This document shows, in pieces, positions 41,593-50,835 of a stretch of 64,000 nt of DNA. Every line of letters starts with the position of its first letter. Within the stretch, counting starts at the first letter, position 1. The DNA is from Seleniivibrio woodruffii (GTDB lineage Bacteria > Chrysiogenota > Deferribacteres > Deferribacterales > Geovibrionaceae). The notes under the pieces were generated by a model. That model had not been told where the DNA came from and ran no database searches. It saw only the letters and a program-made list of their open reading frames with translations. Made by a program: the position numbers and the translations under genes. The stretch spans positions 186,001 to 250,000 of the forward strand of contig NZ_SMGG01000005.1 in the NCBI RefSeq assembly GCF_004339245.1. The letters are read 5' to 3'.

Positions 41593-42051
41593 TCAGGCCT
41601 GTTTTATGTTGGCCTTTCTGAGTTTTCTCAGGATAACCGCCAGACTATCCTGCTCCTCCTCAGTCAGGCATTCGAAATATCCCTCCATGTTCAGCGCATG
41701 GGTGGGGAAGATATCCGCTATCAGCGCCCTGCCCTTCTGAGTTATGGAGGCAACAGTCACCCGTTTGTCGTCATCTCGGCGGACAGTTTCTATAAGTTCT
41801 TTCTGTTTAAGATTTTTCAGAACAACTGTCATGTTTCCGGGGGTGCTGATCACCAGCTTTGTCAGCTCGCCCACAGTCAGTTCGCCCATGTGATACAGGG
41901 CTTCCAGAACTCCGAACTGCTGAATCGTCAGACCGTTCACCTCTACAAATGCGTTCTCTCTGGCACGCACGGCAGAAAACGCCCTGACAATCTCAATCCA
42001 CGTTCTCATGGCCATGTCGGCCCGTATTCCGTAAGAGTGTTTTCTTTTCAT
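41593..42051 (-). CDS. MarR-family transcriptional regulator
   Basis: 152 residues, winged helix-turn-helix dimer: LTVGELTKLVISTPGNMTVVL recognition region followed by the wing RRDDDKRVTVASITQKG. MarR proteins usually repress efflux or stress genes and their own gene until a small aromatic or oxidant is sensed. A perfect 20-bp palindrome lies in its own promoter region. No obvious target is divergent. GGAG precedes the ATG. Confidence 0.92.
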   Translation of the reverse strand: MKRKHSYGIRADMAMRTWIEIVRAFSAVRARENAFVEVNGLTIQQFGVLEALYHMGELTVGELTKLVISTPGNMTVVLKNLKQKELIETVRRDDDKRVTVASITQKGRALIADIFPTHALNMEGYFECLTEEEQDSLAVILRKLRKANIKQA

Positions 42052-42074
42052 ATTTTTCTCCTATGGAGAGAAAT

Positions 42075-42094
42075 ATATTACTAATTAGTAATAT
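42075..42094. promoter_or_regulatory. Likely MarR operator
   Basis: Perfect 20-bp palindrome ATATTACTAATTAGTAATAT, 23 bases upstream of the marR start and overlapping a probable -10. Length and symmetry fit a MarR-dimer site, suggesting autoregulation. Confidence 0.65.
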
Positions 42095-42134
42095 TTCAAT
42101 AGTTTTTTCTGTCGGTATAAAATAAATAAAAAAA

Positions 42135-42437
42135 TCAGCCGAGTTTAAAGATTACGCTTATGACCAGAACGAGGATTATCGCCAGACTGAACAGCACCAT
42201 AGGTCTGTTCTTCTCGCTCAGATAGTGGAAAAAAGCCAGCAGAACACCTGCGAAAGGCGTAGCTATGAACATGAAGGCGGTTGCCATTGCCGCATAATAG
42301 TCGAGACCGGTGTCAGATCTAAAAACACTTCCGCCGAAAAGCGACAGCAGAATAACCCCCACAGCCAGAACTATTCCGGCCTTGGTTGTCATGGTATACA
42401 GCTTTGCGATCCTCTCTTTAAGCACTCTGTCCGTCAT
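42135..42437 (-). CDS. DUF1634 membrane protein
   Basis: 100 residues, three membrane helices, typical DUF1634 pattern (GIVLAVGVILL, YYAAMATAFMFIATPFAGVLLAF). Such proteins are almost always coupled to TauE/SafE permeases, as here: its start overlaps the upstream permease stop by four bases. Probably an accessory subunit of that transporter. Confidence 0.82.
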   Translation of the reverse strand: MTDRVLKERIAKLYTMTTKAGIVLAVGVILLSLFGGSVFRSDTGLDYYAAMATAFMFIATPFAGVLLAFFHYLSEKNRPMVLFSLAIILVLVISVIFKLG

Positions 42438-43252
42438 TGTATCCCCTTGTAGAACATCTGAACGGCTATCACCGACAGCACGGCGGCAAACATTATCCTA
42501 AGCCTTTTGTCAGTGATCTTCTGAAATTTCGATGCACCGAATCTTGAACCGAAGATAACCCCGAGAACCATCGTGATTGAGGTTACAGGCGAGGAAGTTC
42601 CGTAGATTATATAAGGTATGCTTCCTGCGGCAGCTGTCAGGCCTATCATATAGTTGCTGGTGCCGATGGACACCTTTATGGGTATTCTGGACACCAGATT
42701 CATCACCGGAACCTTGATAACCCCGCCGCCTATGCCAAGCGCACCGGAGGCAAACCCCGCAAATGCGGAAACTGCCGCAACTATTTTGAGCTTAACAGGG
42801 GTATACTTCACCTCTTCGCCCCGTTCCGCATCGAAATAGCTGTCGGAGAACCGGTTGGAAACGGACGTTTCATAGGTTATAGCATCGGATTTTTTAAGGC
42901 TTTCACGCACATAAAGCATCGCTATCATGAACAGCATCACGCCGAAGGAAATCTCAAGAACGTGTTCGGGGGTGTGGTTACCCGCCATTCCGCCTATGAA
43001 CGCCGCAAGAACTGTAAGCATTTCAAGAAAAAGGCTGAAACGGAGATTAACAAACCCTTTGACGATATTTACAGGCACAACGGAAGTGCTGGTGGAAACT
43101 ATGGTCATAAGCCCCGCCGCAACCGCATAGTGCATGGGAATATCAAAGAAAAGAACAAGAACGGGAACAATTATGGAACCGCCGCCTATGCCAAGCATAG
43201 CGCCGATGATCCCTGAAAAAAAACCCACAAGGAGAAGGAGAATAACCGTCAT
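42434..43252 (-). CDS. TauE/SafE-family anion permease
   Basis: 272 residues, seven to eight membrane helices in two halves, each with the GAMLGIGGGSIIVP / GALGIGGGVIKVP motif of the TauE/SafE family. Family members export sulfite, sulfoacetate or related anions. It is co-transcribed with the DUF1634 gene. A second member of the family lies at 55.8 kb. Confidence 0.88.
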   Translation of the reverse strand: MTVILLLLVGFFSGIIGAMLGIGGGSIIVPVLVLFFDIPMHYAVAAGLMTIVSTSTSVVPVNIVKGFVNLRFSLFLEMLTVLAAFIGGMAGNHTPEHVLEISFGVMLFMIAMLYVRESLKKSDAITYETSVSNRFSDSYFDAERGEEVKYTPVKLKIVAAVSAFAGFASGALGIGGGVIKVPVMNLVSRIPIKVSIGTSNYMIGLTAAAGSIPYIIYGTSSPVTSITMVLGVIFGSRFGASKFQKITDKRLRIMFAAVLSVIAVQMFYKGIQ

Positions 43253-43326
43253 TTGTTAACTCTGTGATGTAAAAGATTAAACAGGTGTATATACTAGCCC
43301 CGTGCACCACTCAAGTCAACCCATAA

Positions 43327-44244
43327 TCACCCGCCGTTGACCTCCAGAGACTCCCTGAGTATGTCTGCGAAATAGTCCCTGACTATGTGAGGCGACAGGA
43401 TGCGGATGTGGGGAAGCCATTCCAGACAAAGCTTAACGCACTCCAAAGGCGAACCTGCCTGAAAGCTGAACCTGACGCTAAGATTCTCGTACTCTTCCAG
43501 AATCTGCTGATGTGGAAAAAACCGCTTCCGCCGCAGAAAATCTGCCATGGGGTGAGCCAGAATGCACTCAACCTTTATCTTTTTGCCTGCGTCGAAGAAC
43601 ATGCTCTTGGCCTCGTCTATCTCAGCATCGAGCCCCTCAGGCACTCCGTCGAATATACTTCCCGTTGCCTTCAGGTTTTCTATCAGATCAAGGCTGAATT
43701 TGCGTATCTCTCCGTTCTTGTCCCCTGCCAGATACCAGAAACCGTCGCCGTAAATTATTCTATACGGCTTTATGATGTAGCTCTTGCCGTTCTTGCTGTA
43801 CAGAAATGATATTTCCTGCCTGTTCATTATAAATGTTTCAAGTTCGGCGAATATGTCCGCTATCTTCTCAAACTCTATGGAATCCTGCTTGAGAAACCGA
43901 ACCACCCTTTCCCTGTTTGATGCGGAAATGACCTTCTTTTTTATCCTGCGGAGGGTGCCCGAGAACTCATTGTTCAGAATGTTCTCCGCATAGTCGAAAA
44001 GTCCGGACAGCACAGCCAGTTCGTCCTGTTTCAGATAACTCTCCGACAGGCCGTATTTTTCAGCCATATACCAGCAGTGGCGTGAATCGTCATAGCAGAC
44101 GCCCGGCAGACTGCTCATCTCCAGAAGATATCTCTGGGCGGTGCGCAGGCTTATCCCCATGTCCTCTGCCACCAGAGCGGAGGTCACGGTGCGGTTTTCG
44201 TTCAGAAGTCTTATCAGGTTGAGTGCTACATAGAGTTTATTCAT
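43327..44244 (-). CDS. WYL-domain transcriptional regulator
   Basis: About 305 residues from the ATG at 44244 (an in-frame TTG 24 bases upstream is rejected because it overlaps the -10 box). The N-terminal winged helix (VTSALVAEDMGISLRTAQRYLLEM) is followed by a WYL sensor domain (EISFLYSKNGKSYIIKPYRIIYGDGFWYLAG) and a WCX extension. WYL proteins bind nucleotides or oligonucleotides and often control stress or defence genes. It is divergent from a small membrane peptide gene and is probably translated from a leaderless mRNA. Confidence 0.85.
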   Translation of the reverse strand: MNKLYVALNLIRLLNENRTVTSALVAEDMGISLRTAQRYLLEMSSLPGVCYDDSRHCWYMAEKYGLSESYLKQDELAVLSGLFDYAENILNNEFSGTLRRIKKKVISASNRERVVRFLKQDSIEFEKIADIFAELETFIMNRQEISFLYSKNGKSYIIKPYRIIYGDGFWYLAGDKNGEIRKFSLDLIENLKATGSIFDGVPEGLDAEIDEAKSMFFDAGKKIKVECILAHPMADFLRRKRFFPHQQILEEYENLSVRFSFQAGSPLECVKLCLEWLPHIRILSPHIVRDYFADILRESLEVNGG

Positions 44245-44250
44245 AAATGC

Positions 44251-44259
44251 ATTATACCA
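44251..44259 (-). promoter_or_regulatory. Extended -10 promoter of the WYL regulator, leaderless
   Basis: Minus strand TGGTATAAT (44259-44251). The ATG begins seven bases after the box, so the transcript would start at or beside the start codon; no Shine-Dalgarno is possible. Confidence 0.55.
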
Positions 44260-44297
44260 TAACGACAATTATTGGCGCATCGAAATTATACAAAGCC

Positions 44298-44367
44298 GTC
44301 ATCCTGAGCGAAACGAAGGATCTCAGTCTTACGATGACACGAGACTCTTCGCAAAGCTCAGAGTGAC
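44298..44367. repeat. Dispersed palindromic repeat (GTCATCCTGAGC...GCTCAGAGTGAC)
   Basis: Inverted pair of the same family as 13586, 24063 and 33899. A further degenerate half copy lies near 44403-44450 (GTCATTCTCAAAAACGCTGA). Confidence 0.65.
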
Positions 44368-44511
44368 AATCTTTTCGTCTCTGCGAACGCAGTGAAGCAT
44401 AATTGTCATTCTCAAAAACGCTGAAAGCGGAGTGAAAAATCTCATTTCTCTTTTTTGCAACGACAGAAACTGTCGCCATACCCCTGTATATTACAATAAA
44501 AGGAGGACGAA

Positions 44512-44655
44512 ATGGACAAATATGCAATTCACATCGCACTTACTATTTTTCTGGGGTTTCTGGTGCTTTTCTGTGTCAACGGCGGGAAGCCTGCGGAAAG
44601 ATTAGCCGTAAACGATTCCGAAAGGGTCGTTTCCGCAGGATTTGTCAGGCAGTGA
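44512..44655 (+). CDS. 47-residue single-span membrane protein
   Basis: A short frame with a near-perfect ribosome-binding site (AAAGGAGG, six bases before the ATG). It encodes MDKYAIHIALTIFLGFLVLF, one membrane helix, and a polar tail of about 25 residues ending GFVRQ. It ends three bases before the convergent def stop. No family recognised. The good start signal and clear hydrophobic segment argue that it is real. Confidence 0.55.
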   Translation: MDKYAIHIALTIFLGFLVLFCVNGGKPAERLAVNDSERVVSAGFVRQ

Positions 44656-44657
44656 GC

Positions 44658-45161
44658 CTATTTGAATTTCTTTCTGCGGAACAGGTCGGTACGTTTGGAT
44701 ATGACCCTGTCAAGAAACAGAGTACCCTCAAGATGGTCGGTTTCGTGCTGAAGAAGAACAGCTTCGAAATCTTCCGCCTCGATAACCTTCTGCTCAAGAT
44801 TCTCGTCCTGATAGCGCAGGAGAATCTTTTTTGCCCTATTCACGTTTCCGGTGTAGTCCGGCACGCTCATACAGCCCTCACGGAACTGTATCATGCCCTC
44901 CCACTGGATTATCTCCGGATTTATGAGAACAAGCCTTCCGTGGTTCTTTTCGCATTTCGGGTTCTTTGATGCGTCCGCCAGAACGATACGGACGTTCTCG
45001 CCTATCTGGGTTGCGGCGATACCTGTGGAGTGGCCGGAGGCCTCCATTGTGTCGGTCAGGTCTGTGATAACCTGTTTTATATAATCATCAATTACTTCAA
45101 CATCTTCCGCCATCTCTTTAAGACGGGGATCGGGGTATTTCAAAACTTCTCTGATTGCCAT
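44658..45161 (-). CDS. def: Peptide deformylase
   Basis: 167 residues. All three metal-site motifs are present: GIAATQIG, EGCMSVP (Cys ligand) and LLQHETDHLEG (the HExxH His ligands and catalytic Glu). It removes the formyl group from the initiator methionine of nascent proteins. It is preceded by an ACT-domain gene three bases upstream. Confidence 0.97.
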   Translation of the reverse strand: MAIREVLKYPDPRLKEMAEDVEVIDDYIKQVITDLTDTMEASGHSTGIAATQIGENVRIVLADASKNPKCEKNHGRLVLINPEIIQWEGMIQFREGCMSVPDYTGNVNRAKKILLRYQDENLEQKVIEAEDFEAVLLQHETDHLEGTLFLDRVISKRTDLFRRKKFK

Positions 45162-45164
45162 ATA

Positions 45165-45704
45165 TTAAAACTCGTATGTTTCAATCTGTCTGATATTAAC
45201 GTCTGTGCCCATATCTCTTGATATTTTTTTCAGGTCGTCTTCCCATCCGGTTCCCATCATTTTGGGATCGATGATGACCTCAAGCACCATAAGATATATA
45301 GGGCTTTTTTCCGAACCTGCAACCTTTGTCTGCAGGTCTAAAATATTTATTTCCCTGTTGGCCAGATACTCAGCCACACGGTTCACTATTCCGGGCTTGT
45401 CCGAACCATAGACCGAAATGATGTAATGCTCGCCGATGGGTTTTATTCCGGCCTCGCTCATTTCCTGAACGTTTATATCTATGTTCATGGTTTTTTCCAG
45501 ATGCGAGAACATTTTTTTAACAGCCTCAGTGTCCACTCCCTCTTTGCTTACAATGAATATCGCAGAGAAGAAGCCCTGAAGCAGGGTTGAGCTGGAGTCC
45601 TCTATGTTGAAACTGTTCTCATAGAAAATCTTTGACACCGCAGCAACTATTCCGGGTCGGTCGGCGGCGATAAGTGTTACGGCAAAAAGGTTTTTCTGGT
45701 TCAT
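45165..45704 (-). CDS. Tandem ACT-domain regulatory protein (GcvR-like)
   Basis: 179 residues made of two ACT domains: FAVTLIAADRPGIVAAVSKIF and YIISVYGSDKPGIVNRVAEYL. The layout is that of GcvR-like proteins, which bind amino acids and modulate a regulator. Its target here is unknown. It is co-transcribed with def. Confidence 0.82.
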   Translation of the reverse strand: MNQKNLFAVTLIAADRPGIVAAVSKIFYENSFNIEDSSSTLLQGFFSAIFIVSKEGVDTEAVKKMFSHLEKTMNIDINVQEMSEAGIKPIGEHYIISVYGSDKPGIVNRVAEYLANREINILDLQTKVAGSEKSPIYLMVLEVIIDPKMMGTGWEDDLKKISRDMGTDVNIRQIETYEF

Positions 45705-45924
45705 AAATCACTCCGGATATGAGCTATTTTAAGTATTATTGTGTTTACGGGGCGGCATGTCAACTCAATTTTTTCCGCAGAGCAATAAGCATGAATATAT
45801 TCATGTTTTTCAAGATTCACCTTGATAAACCCGTCCCTCAGAATATAATAAATGTATGCCACTCAAAATCCGTACGTCACCAAGTCACGGATAATTAAAA
45901 GATTATAAACCAAGGTTGAAATAT

Positions 45925-48330
45925 ATGTTTGAACTATTTACTGACCGTGCAAGACGGGTAATTCTTTTCGCAAGGGAAGCATCGGAAAGACTGATGCAGT
46001 CGTCCATCGACACAGAGCATATTCTTATGGGTCTGCTCAGGGAGCGTTCGGGCATCGCAGCGGAGATATTCACCAAGCGGGGTATCGACGTGACCATGCT
46101 GATGAACGATGTTAAAAGCGTCAGCGAAAAGGGACATAACCTGATGATAAAAGGCAGTCTGCCTTTCAGCCCGTCGGGCAAGAACGTTCTGGACTATGCG
46201 GTGGACGAGGCGAAGATCCTCAACACCAAATACGTCAACACCGAGCACATCCTTCTGGGGCTTCTGAAAGAGAAGAAGGGCAAAGCCTCGATGCTCCTTT
46301 CAAAGCTGGGCTTCGAGCTTCTGCCCCTGCGTGACGAGATAGCGGGACTTATCCGCACCTACAGCAAAAAGCAGGGACAGGCCGCAACACCCACCATTGA
46401 CGAGTTCGGCAGAGACATGACTGCTCAGGCCAGAGAGGGCAAACTGGATCCTGTCATCGGCAGGGGAAAAGAGATCGAAAGGCTTGTTCAGATACTCGGC
46501 CGCAGAATAAAGAACAATGCAGTGATAATCGGCGAACCGGGCGTGGGCAAAACAGCTATAGTTGAAGGTCTTGCTCTGCGCATGATAGCCGAGGATATCC
46601 CCGATTTCCTGAAAAACAAAAGACTCATCTCGCTGGAACTGGGCAACGTTGTTGCCGGAACTAAATATCGTGGCCAGTTTGAAGAGCGGATGAAAAACCT
46701 CATAAAAGAGATTGAGACCGACGGCAATATCATAATCTTCATAGACGAAATACACACCATGGTCGGCGCAGGTGCGGCGGAAGGCTCCATCGACGCATCG
46801 AACATGCTTAAGCCCGCCCTCGCAAGGGGTGTTTTCCAGTGTATCGGTGCAACAACCCTGAACGAGTTCCGCAAGAATTTTGAAAAGGACGGAGCCCTGA
46901 ACAGACGCTTCCAGACGATCCCTGTGGAACAGCCATCTGTTCCCGCAACGGTGGAGATTCTGGAAGGCATCAAACGCTACTACGAGGACTTCCACAAGGT
47001 GCTCATAGGTCACGATGTTCTGGAAGAGATCGCAAAACTCACCGACAGATACATCACCGACAAGTTCCAGCCGGACAAGAGCATCGACGTTCTGGACGAG
47101 GCCTGTTCAAGGCTGAAACTGGCAGTCCGCCAGACCCCCGAAGCACTGCTTAAGCTCAGACAGAAGCTGAACGAGGCAAAAGCGGCGAGGGATGAAAAAC
47201 TCAGGATTGCCGACTACGACGACATACAGAAGTTTTCAAAGGATGTGGAGCGTTTAGCCAAAAAGGTTGCCGAATCTGAAAAGACATGGCAGCAGGAGCT
47301 TGAGGACAACTGGCCGACACTCCATGTTGACCATATAAGCGAAGTTGTTGCCCATATGACGGGAATACCCGTCCAGAAGCTACAGCTCGACGACATGGCA
47401 AGAATAGTCGGCATCGACAAAGAGATAAAGAAACATGTCATAGGACAGGACGAAGCGGTGGACGCTCTGGCAAAAGCAGTCAAGCGGAGTTTCGCAGGGC
47501 TTTCGAACCCCAACAGACCCCTTGGCTCCTTCATCTTCATGGGTCCCACAGGAGTGGGCAAAACAGAAGTTGCCAAAAAACTGGCCGAACTGGTTTTCGG
47601 TTCGGAATCGTCACTCATCCGTATCGACATGACGGAATACATGGAACGGTTCAACGCATCCAAACTTATCGGTGCGCCCCCCGGCTACGTAGGCTATGAA
47701 GAGGGCGGAAAACTTACAGAACTGGTACGCAGAAAACCTTACAGCGTTGTGCTGTTTGACGAGATAGAAAAAGCTCACCCCGAAGTGCTGAATATTCTGC
47801 TTCAGATACTGGACGACGGACACATCTCCGACAGTCTGGGGCACAAGGTGAACTTCAAGAACACAATAGTGATAATGACATCGAACCTCGGCACAAAACA
47901 TACCCTCACCAGAAAGGCCATGGGATTTGAAACTGCCGAAAAGCCCAACTCAATAGACTACGGCACATTCAGCTCCAACGCAAACCGTGAGCTGAAAGAC
48001 CAGTTCCCGCCGGAGTTCATAAACAGGGTGGACAAACTGATAGTGTTCAAACCTCTAGGAAAAGAGGAGCTTTACCGGATCATCGACCTGCAAGTGGACG
48101 AGCTGAACAGACGGCTTGCCGATATAGGCAAGTCCATAACCATAGACGACGAGGTCAAGGAGCATATCTTAAACTCCGACTACGACTTCACATACGGCGC
48201 ACGCCCCATCAGACGCATTCTCCAGTCCCTCATTGAGGATCCGCTGAGTGATCTGCTTCTGGGAAGCAGGCTCGGAAAACGGAAGAATCTGAAAGCTAAA
48301 ATGATGGAGAAGGAAATTGTTTTCAAATAA
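45925..48330 (+). CDS. clpC: Clp protease ATP-binding subunit ClpC
   Basis: About 801 residues. Two N-terminal Clp repeats (FTDRARRVILFAREA, NTEHILLGLL) come first, then AAA+ domain 1 (Walker A GEPGVGKTAIVEGLA), a short middle coiled coil with KLRQKLNEAKAARDEKL, and AAA+ domain 2 (Walker A GPTGVGKTEVAKKLA). It unfolds proteins for ClpP. I chose the ATG at 45925 over an in-frame TTG three codons upstream. The next gene starts inside its 3' end. Confidence 0.95.
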   Translation: MFELFTDRARRVILFAREASERLMQSSIDTEHILMGLLRERSGIAAEIFTKRGIDVTMLMNDVKSVSEKGHNLMIKGSLPFSPSGKNVLDYAVDEAKILNTKYVNTEHILLGLLKEKKGKASMLLSKLGFELLPLRDEIAGLIRTYSKKQGQAATPTIDEFGRDMTAQAREGKLDPVIGRGKEIERLVQILGRRIKNNAVIIGEPGVGKTAIVEGLALRMIAEDIPDFLKNKRLISLELGNVVAGTKYRGQFEERMKNLIKEIETDGNIIIFIDEIHTMVGAGAAEGSIDASNMLKPALARGVFQCIGATTLNEFRKNFEKDGALNRRFQTIPVEQPSVPATVEILEGIKRYYEDFHKVLIGHDVLEEIAKLTDRYITDKFQPDKSIDVLDEACSRLKLAVRQTPEALLKLRQKLNEAKAARDEKLRIADYDDIQKFSKDVERLAKKVAESEKTWQQELEDNWPTLHVDHISEVVAHMTGIPVQKLQLDDMARIVGIDKEIKKHVIGQDEAVDALAKAVKRSFAGLSNPNRPLGSFIFMGPTGVGKTEVAKKLAELVFGSESSLIRIDMTEYMERFNASKLIGAPPGYVGYEEGGKLTELVRRKPYSVVLFDEIEKAHPEVLNILLQILDDGHISDSLGHKVNFKNTIVIMTSNLGTKHTLTRKAMGFETAEKPNSIDYGTFSSNANRELKDQFPPEFINRVDKLIVFKPLGKEELYRIIDLQVDELNRRLADIGKSITIDDEVKEHILNSDYDFTYGARPIRRILQSLIEDPLSDLLLGSRLGKRKNLKAKMMEKEIVFK

Positions 48331-49630
48331 GCGGATACTTATTGCGGGCGCAGGAGCTATAGGCAGTTTTTACGGCGGACTTATGTCCCGTGCGGGATAC
48401 GATGTGGAACTTATGGCCAGAGGAAAGCACCTCAGAGTCATGCAGGAGAGCGGAGTTCTCACCATTAAAAGCTGGAAATACGGTGAACCGGTTATTCCGG
48501 TGAAAGCCGTTTCCGAACCCTCCGGCAGATACGGAGTGATAATTCTTTGTGTTAAATCTCAGGATACCGATACGGCCTGTGTTCAGCTGAAAGACCATCT
48601 GGCGGAGGACGGGTGCATACTCTCATTTCAGAACGGAGTGGAAAATCCCGACGTTGTGGCAAAGCACTTCGGCGCAGACCGCACTCTGGGTGCGAGCCTT
48701 TTTGTGGGGCTCTGGATCGACCCGGCAGGCACTGTCAACCATACCAGCACGGGTGAATGCGTTTTCGGCGGCTGGAATAAAAAAGCTCAGAAATTCGAAC
48801 AGCCTTTAAAGGAAATTTTTGACAGAAGCGAGATATTTTCAACTGTCTCTGATGATATAAAATATACCCTGTGGAGCAAACTGGTATGGAATGTGGCCTA
48901 TAACCCCCTTTCAGCACTCCTTGAGAGCACCTGCGGGCCTATGATGAAAACTCCCCTCATCTTCGAGCTTATAGAGAAGATGGTGCGGGAAACTGTGGCC
49001 GCCGCAAAACTTGAGGGTGTAACCATTCCCGAAGAGGAATGGCGTGACAAAATAAAATACCGTGAACAGCTTGAAAAATACAAAACGAGCATGCTTCAGG
49101 ACATAGAAAAACTCAAGAACCCCGAAATAGACGGCATTCTGGGACCCGTTATCCGTACTCTTGAGAAGCACGGACTCTCTGCCCCCTACTGCGAAACGGT
49201 TTTCAGAACCGTTCAGTTCAAATACGGCGGACACTACCTCTACACACCGAAACTCACAGCAGACGTTATCGCCAGAAAGGGCAACTCCATTCTTCTGATA
49301 GAAAGGATGAACGAACCCTTCGGCTGGGCTATTCCCGGCGGATTTGTGGACTACGGTGAAAAGGTCGAGGATGCCGCTGTCCGTGAGCTTTTTGAGGAAA
49401 CAGGGATAAAAACGGACAGTATCGAGCTTTTGGGCATATACTCCGATCCGAAAAGGGACAAAAGAGGCCACACAGCCACAGCTGTCTATTTTACCGATAC
49501 AGAACAGGAACCAAAAGCAGGGGACGATGCGAAGAATGCGGCTTTTTTTCCTCTGGATTCTCTGCCGGACAATTTAGCATTCGACCATAAACAGATAATT
49601 TCTGACTATATTAAAAAAGTTTATATATGA
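48317..49630 (+). CDS. Fusion of a ketopantoate-reductase-like protein and a Nudix hydrolase
   Basis: 437 residues with a TTG start overlapping clpC by 14 bases (GGAGAAGGAAA upstream). Residues 1-310 resemble PanE/ApbA: nucleotide site RILIAGAGAIGSFYGGLM, CVKSQDTD, SFQNGVENP and KLVWNVAYNPLSAL with the catalytic Lys. Residues 315-437 are a Nudix domain with a complete box: GGFVDYGEKVEDAAVREL then FEETGI. PanE makes pantoate with NADPH; Nudix enzymes cleave nucleoside diphosphate derivatives. The union could couple CoA/NAD metabolism to nucleotide clean-up, but this is inference. Confidence 0.88.
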   Translation: MFSNKRILIAGAGAIGSFYGGLMSRAGYDVELMARGKHLRVMQESGVLTIKSWKYGEPVIPVKAVSEPSGRYGVIILCVKSQDTDTACVQLKDHLAEDGCILSFQNGVENPDVVAKHFGADRTLGASLFVGLWIDPAGTVNHTSTGECVFGGWNKKAQKFEQPLKEIFDRSEIFSTVSDDIKYTLWSKLVWNVAYNPLSALLESTCGPMMKTPLIFELIEKMVRETVAAAKLEGVTIPEEEWRDKIKYREQLEKYKTSMLQDIEKLKNPEIDGILGPVIRTLEKHGLSAPYCETVFRTVQFKYGGHYLYTPKLTADVIARKGNSILLIERMNEPFGWAIPGGFVDYGEKVEDAAVRELFEETGIKTDSIELLGIYSDPKRDKRGHTATAVYFTDTEQEPKAGDDAKNAAFFPLDSLPDNLAFDHKQIISDYIKKVYI

Positions 49631-49700
49631 TAGCATTTTTCATGTAATTTTTCCCTTGATTTATCATCAGAAATGACGATGATAGTTTCAGAGGGACAAC

Positions 49701-50150
49701 ATGAGCCACCTACCAAATAAAGTAGTTAACAGACGCGAACACATAAGAGTTCGTGTCGAACTTGATTTTTGTGTAACCAACGTAAGAAGACCCGACACCC
49801 CTGAGGCCGAGACCGAAAAGATATGTTTCCGCACAAAATCTCTGGATATCAGTGCAGGCGGTATATGTTTCGGTCAGAAGAACGTTCTTCAGGTCGGTGA
49901 TATTGTTGAAATGCGCACAAAAAACAGCCTCACCCACTCCATGTGCCTTCGGTGCGACAGCGCATATTTCATGAGCACCGAAATAGAGCTGCAGCCAATG
50001 GAGGGCGTTGTAGTCTGGGCAACAGACAGCATCGCAGGGGTTAAATTCTCAAACCTCTCTCTGCGCAACGAGAACATCATCAATAAGATAGTCTGGGAAA
50101 ACCACCTGAAGGATGTAAGGAACTCCAAGAAAAAACCGTCAATCTTTTAA
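49701..50150 (+). CDS. PilZ-domain c-di-GMP receptor
   Basis: 149 residues. Both c-di-GMP contact motifs are present: RREHIRVRVELDF (RxxxR) and SLDISAGGICF (DxSxxG), spaced as expected. There is no other domain, so it acts by protein contact, perhaps on motility or pili. It partners conceptually with the GGDEF and HD-GYP enzymes in this window. Confidence 0.9.
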   Translation: MSHLPNKVVNRREHIRVRVELDFCVTNVRRPDTPEAETEKICFRTKSLDISAGGICFGQKNVLQVGDIVEMRTKNSLTHSMCLRCDSAYFMSTEIELQPMEGVVVWATDSIAGVKFSNLSLRNENIINKIVWENHLKDVRNSKKKPSIF

Positions 50151-50151
50151 T

Positions 50152-50179
50152 TTGACTTCCGTGTTCCACAGGCTATAAT
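50152..50179 (+). promoter_or_regulatory. Promoter of the small lipoprotein, leaderless
   Basis: TTGACT (50152-50157), 16-base spacer, TATAAT (50174-50179). The ATG at 50186 is where transcription should begin, and no Shine-Dalgarno is present. Confidence 0.6.
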
Positions 50180-50185
50180 TTTCAC

Positions 50186-50719
50186 ATGAATAAATATTTA
50201 ATGCTCATTCTCACTGCGTTCCTTTTTTCCGGCTGTTTCAGCACCATCGACGCCCGCAGAACCATGCAGGCAGGCGTAATGGCTACGCCCGAAGATGCCT
50301 TCAGCGGTGTTTACAAAGGCGAAGGAATGCGGGTGGACATGTTCGGAAATACTAAAAGCACCTTCAATGCGACCCTGAAAGCATACAGCGAAAACGGCAC
50401 AATATACATGCAGGAAACCCTTGAAGACAACACAGGTACACAGCGCAGGTTTACCTACAGAATAACAAAATCCGCAGACCAGACCGGATATGCATGTGTG
50501 GATATCGACTCTGTCCGCAGTTGCTCTGTTTCCCGTGCGGGGGATTCCATAGTGCTTAAGTCATGGCTGATGAGCCGATTCAGAGACAGTTTTGACGTTT
50601 CAATGCAGAGCGTATACCGTATATTGCCGGACGGAAAAATCTTAAAACGTTCATCTCTCAACAGATTTCTGTTCTTTTTCTCCGAAGAGGAGATAACATC
50701 ATATAAGAAAGAGTTATAA
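50186..50719 (+). CDS. Predicted lipoprotein of unknown function
   Basis: 177 residues. The lipobox signal is MNKYLMLILTAFLFSGC (Cys 17). The mature part is polar and likely beta-rich, starting with FSGVYKGEGMRVDMFG and containing FTYRITKSADQTGY. I recognise no family by eye. It has its own promoter without a leader and no partner gene. Confidence 0.78.
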   Translation: MNKYLMLILTAFLFSGCFSTIDARRTMQAGVMATPEDAFSGVYKGEGMRVDMFGNTKSTFNATLKAYSENGTIYMQETLEDNTGTQRRFTYRITKSADQTGYACVDIDSVRSCSVSRAGDSIVLKSWLMSRFRDSFDVSMQSVYRILPDGKILKRSSLNRFLFFFSEEEITSYKKEL

Positions 50720-50761
50720 TTATCTGACATTAAAGAGACAATTTTAATCTCATTTTTACTA

Positions 50762-50790
50762 TTGACAACTCCGGAAAAAAAGAATACAAA
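50762..50790 (+). promoter_or_regulatory. Promoter of the peroxiredoxin gene
   Basis: TTGACA (50762-50767), 17-base spacer, TACAAA (50785-50790); leader of about 40 bases with CGGAGG at 50820. Confidence 0.6.
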
Positions 50791-50835
50791 TAATAAAAAT
50801 TATCTGTAACTCAAATTTAACGGAGGTAATTCAAT

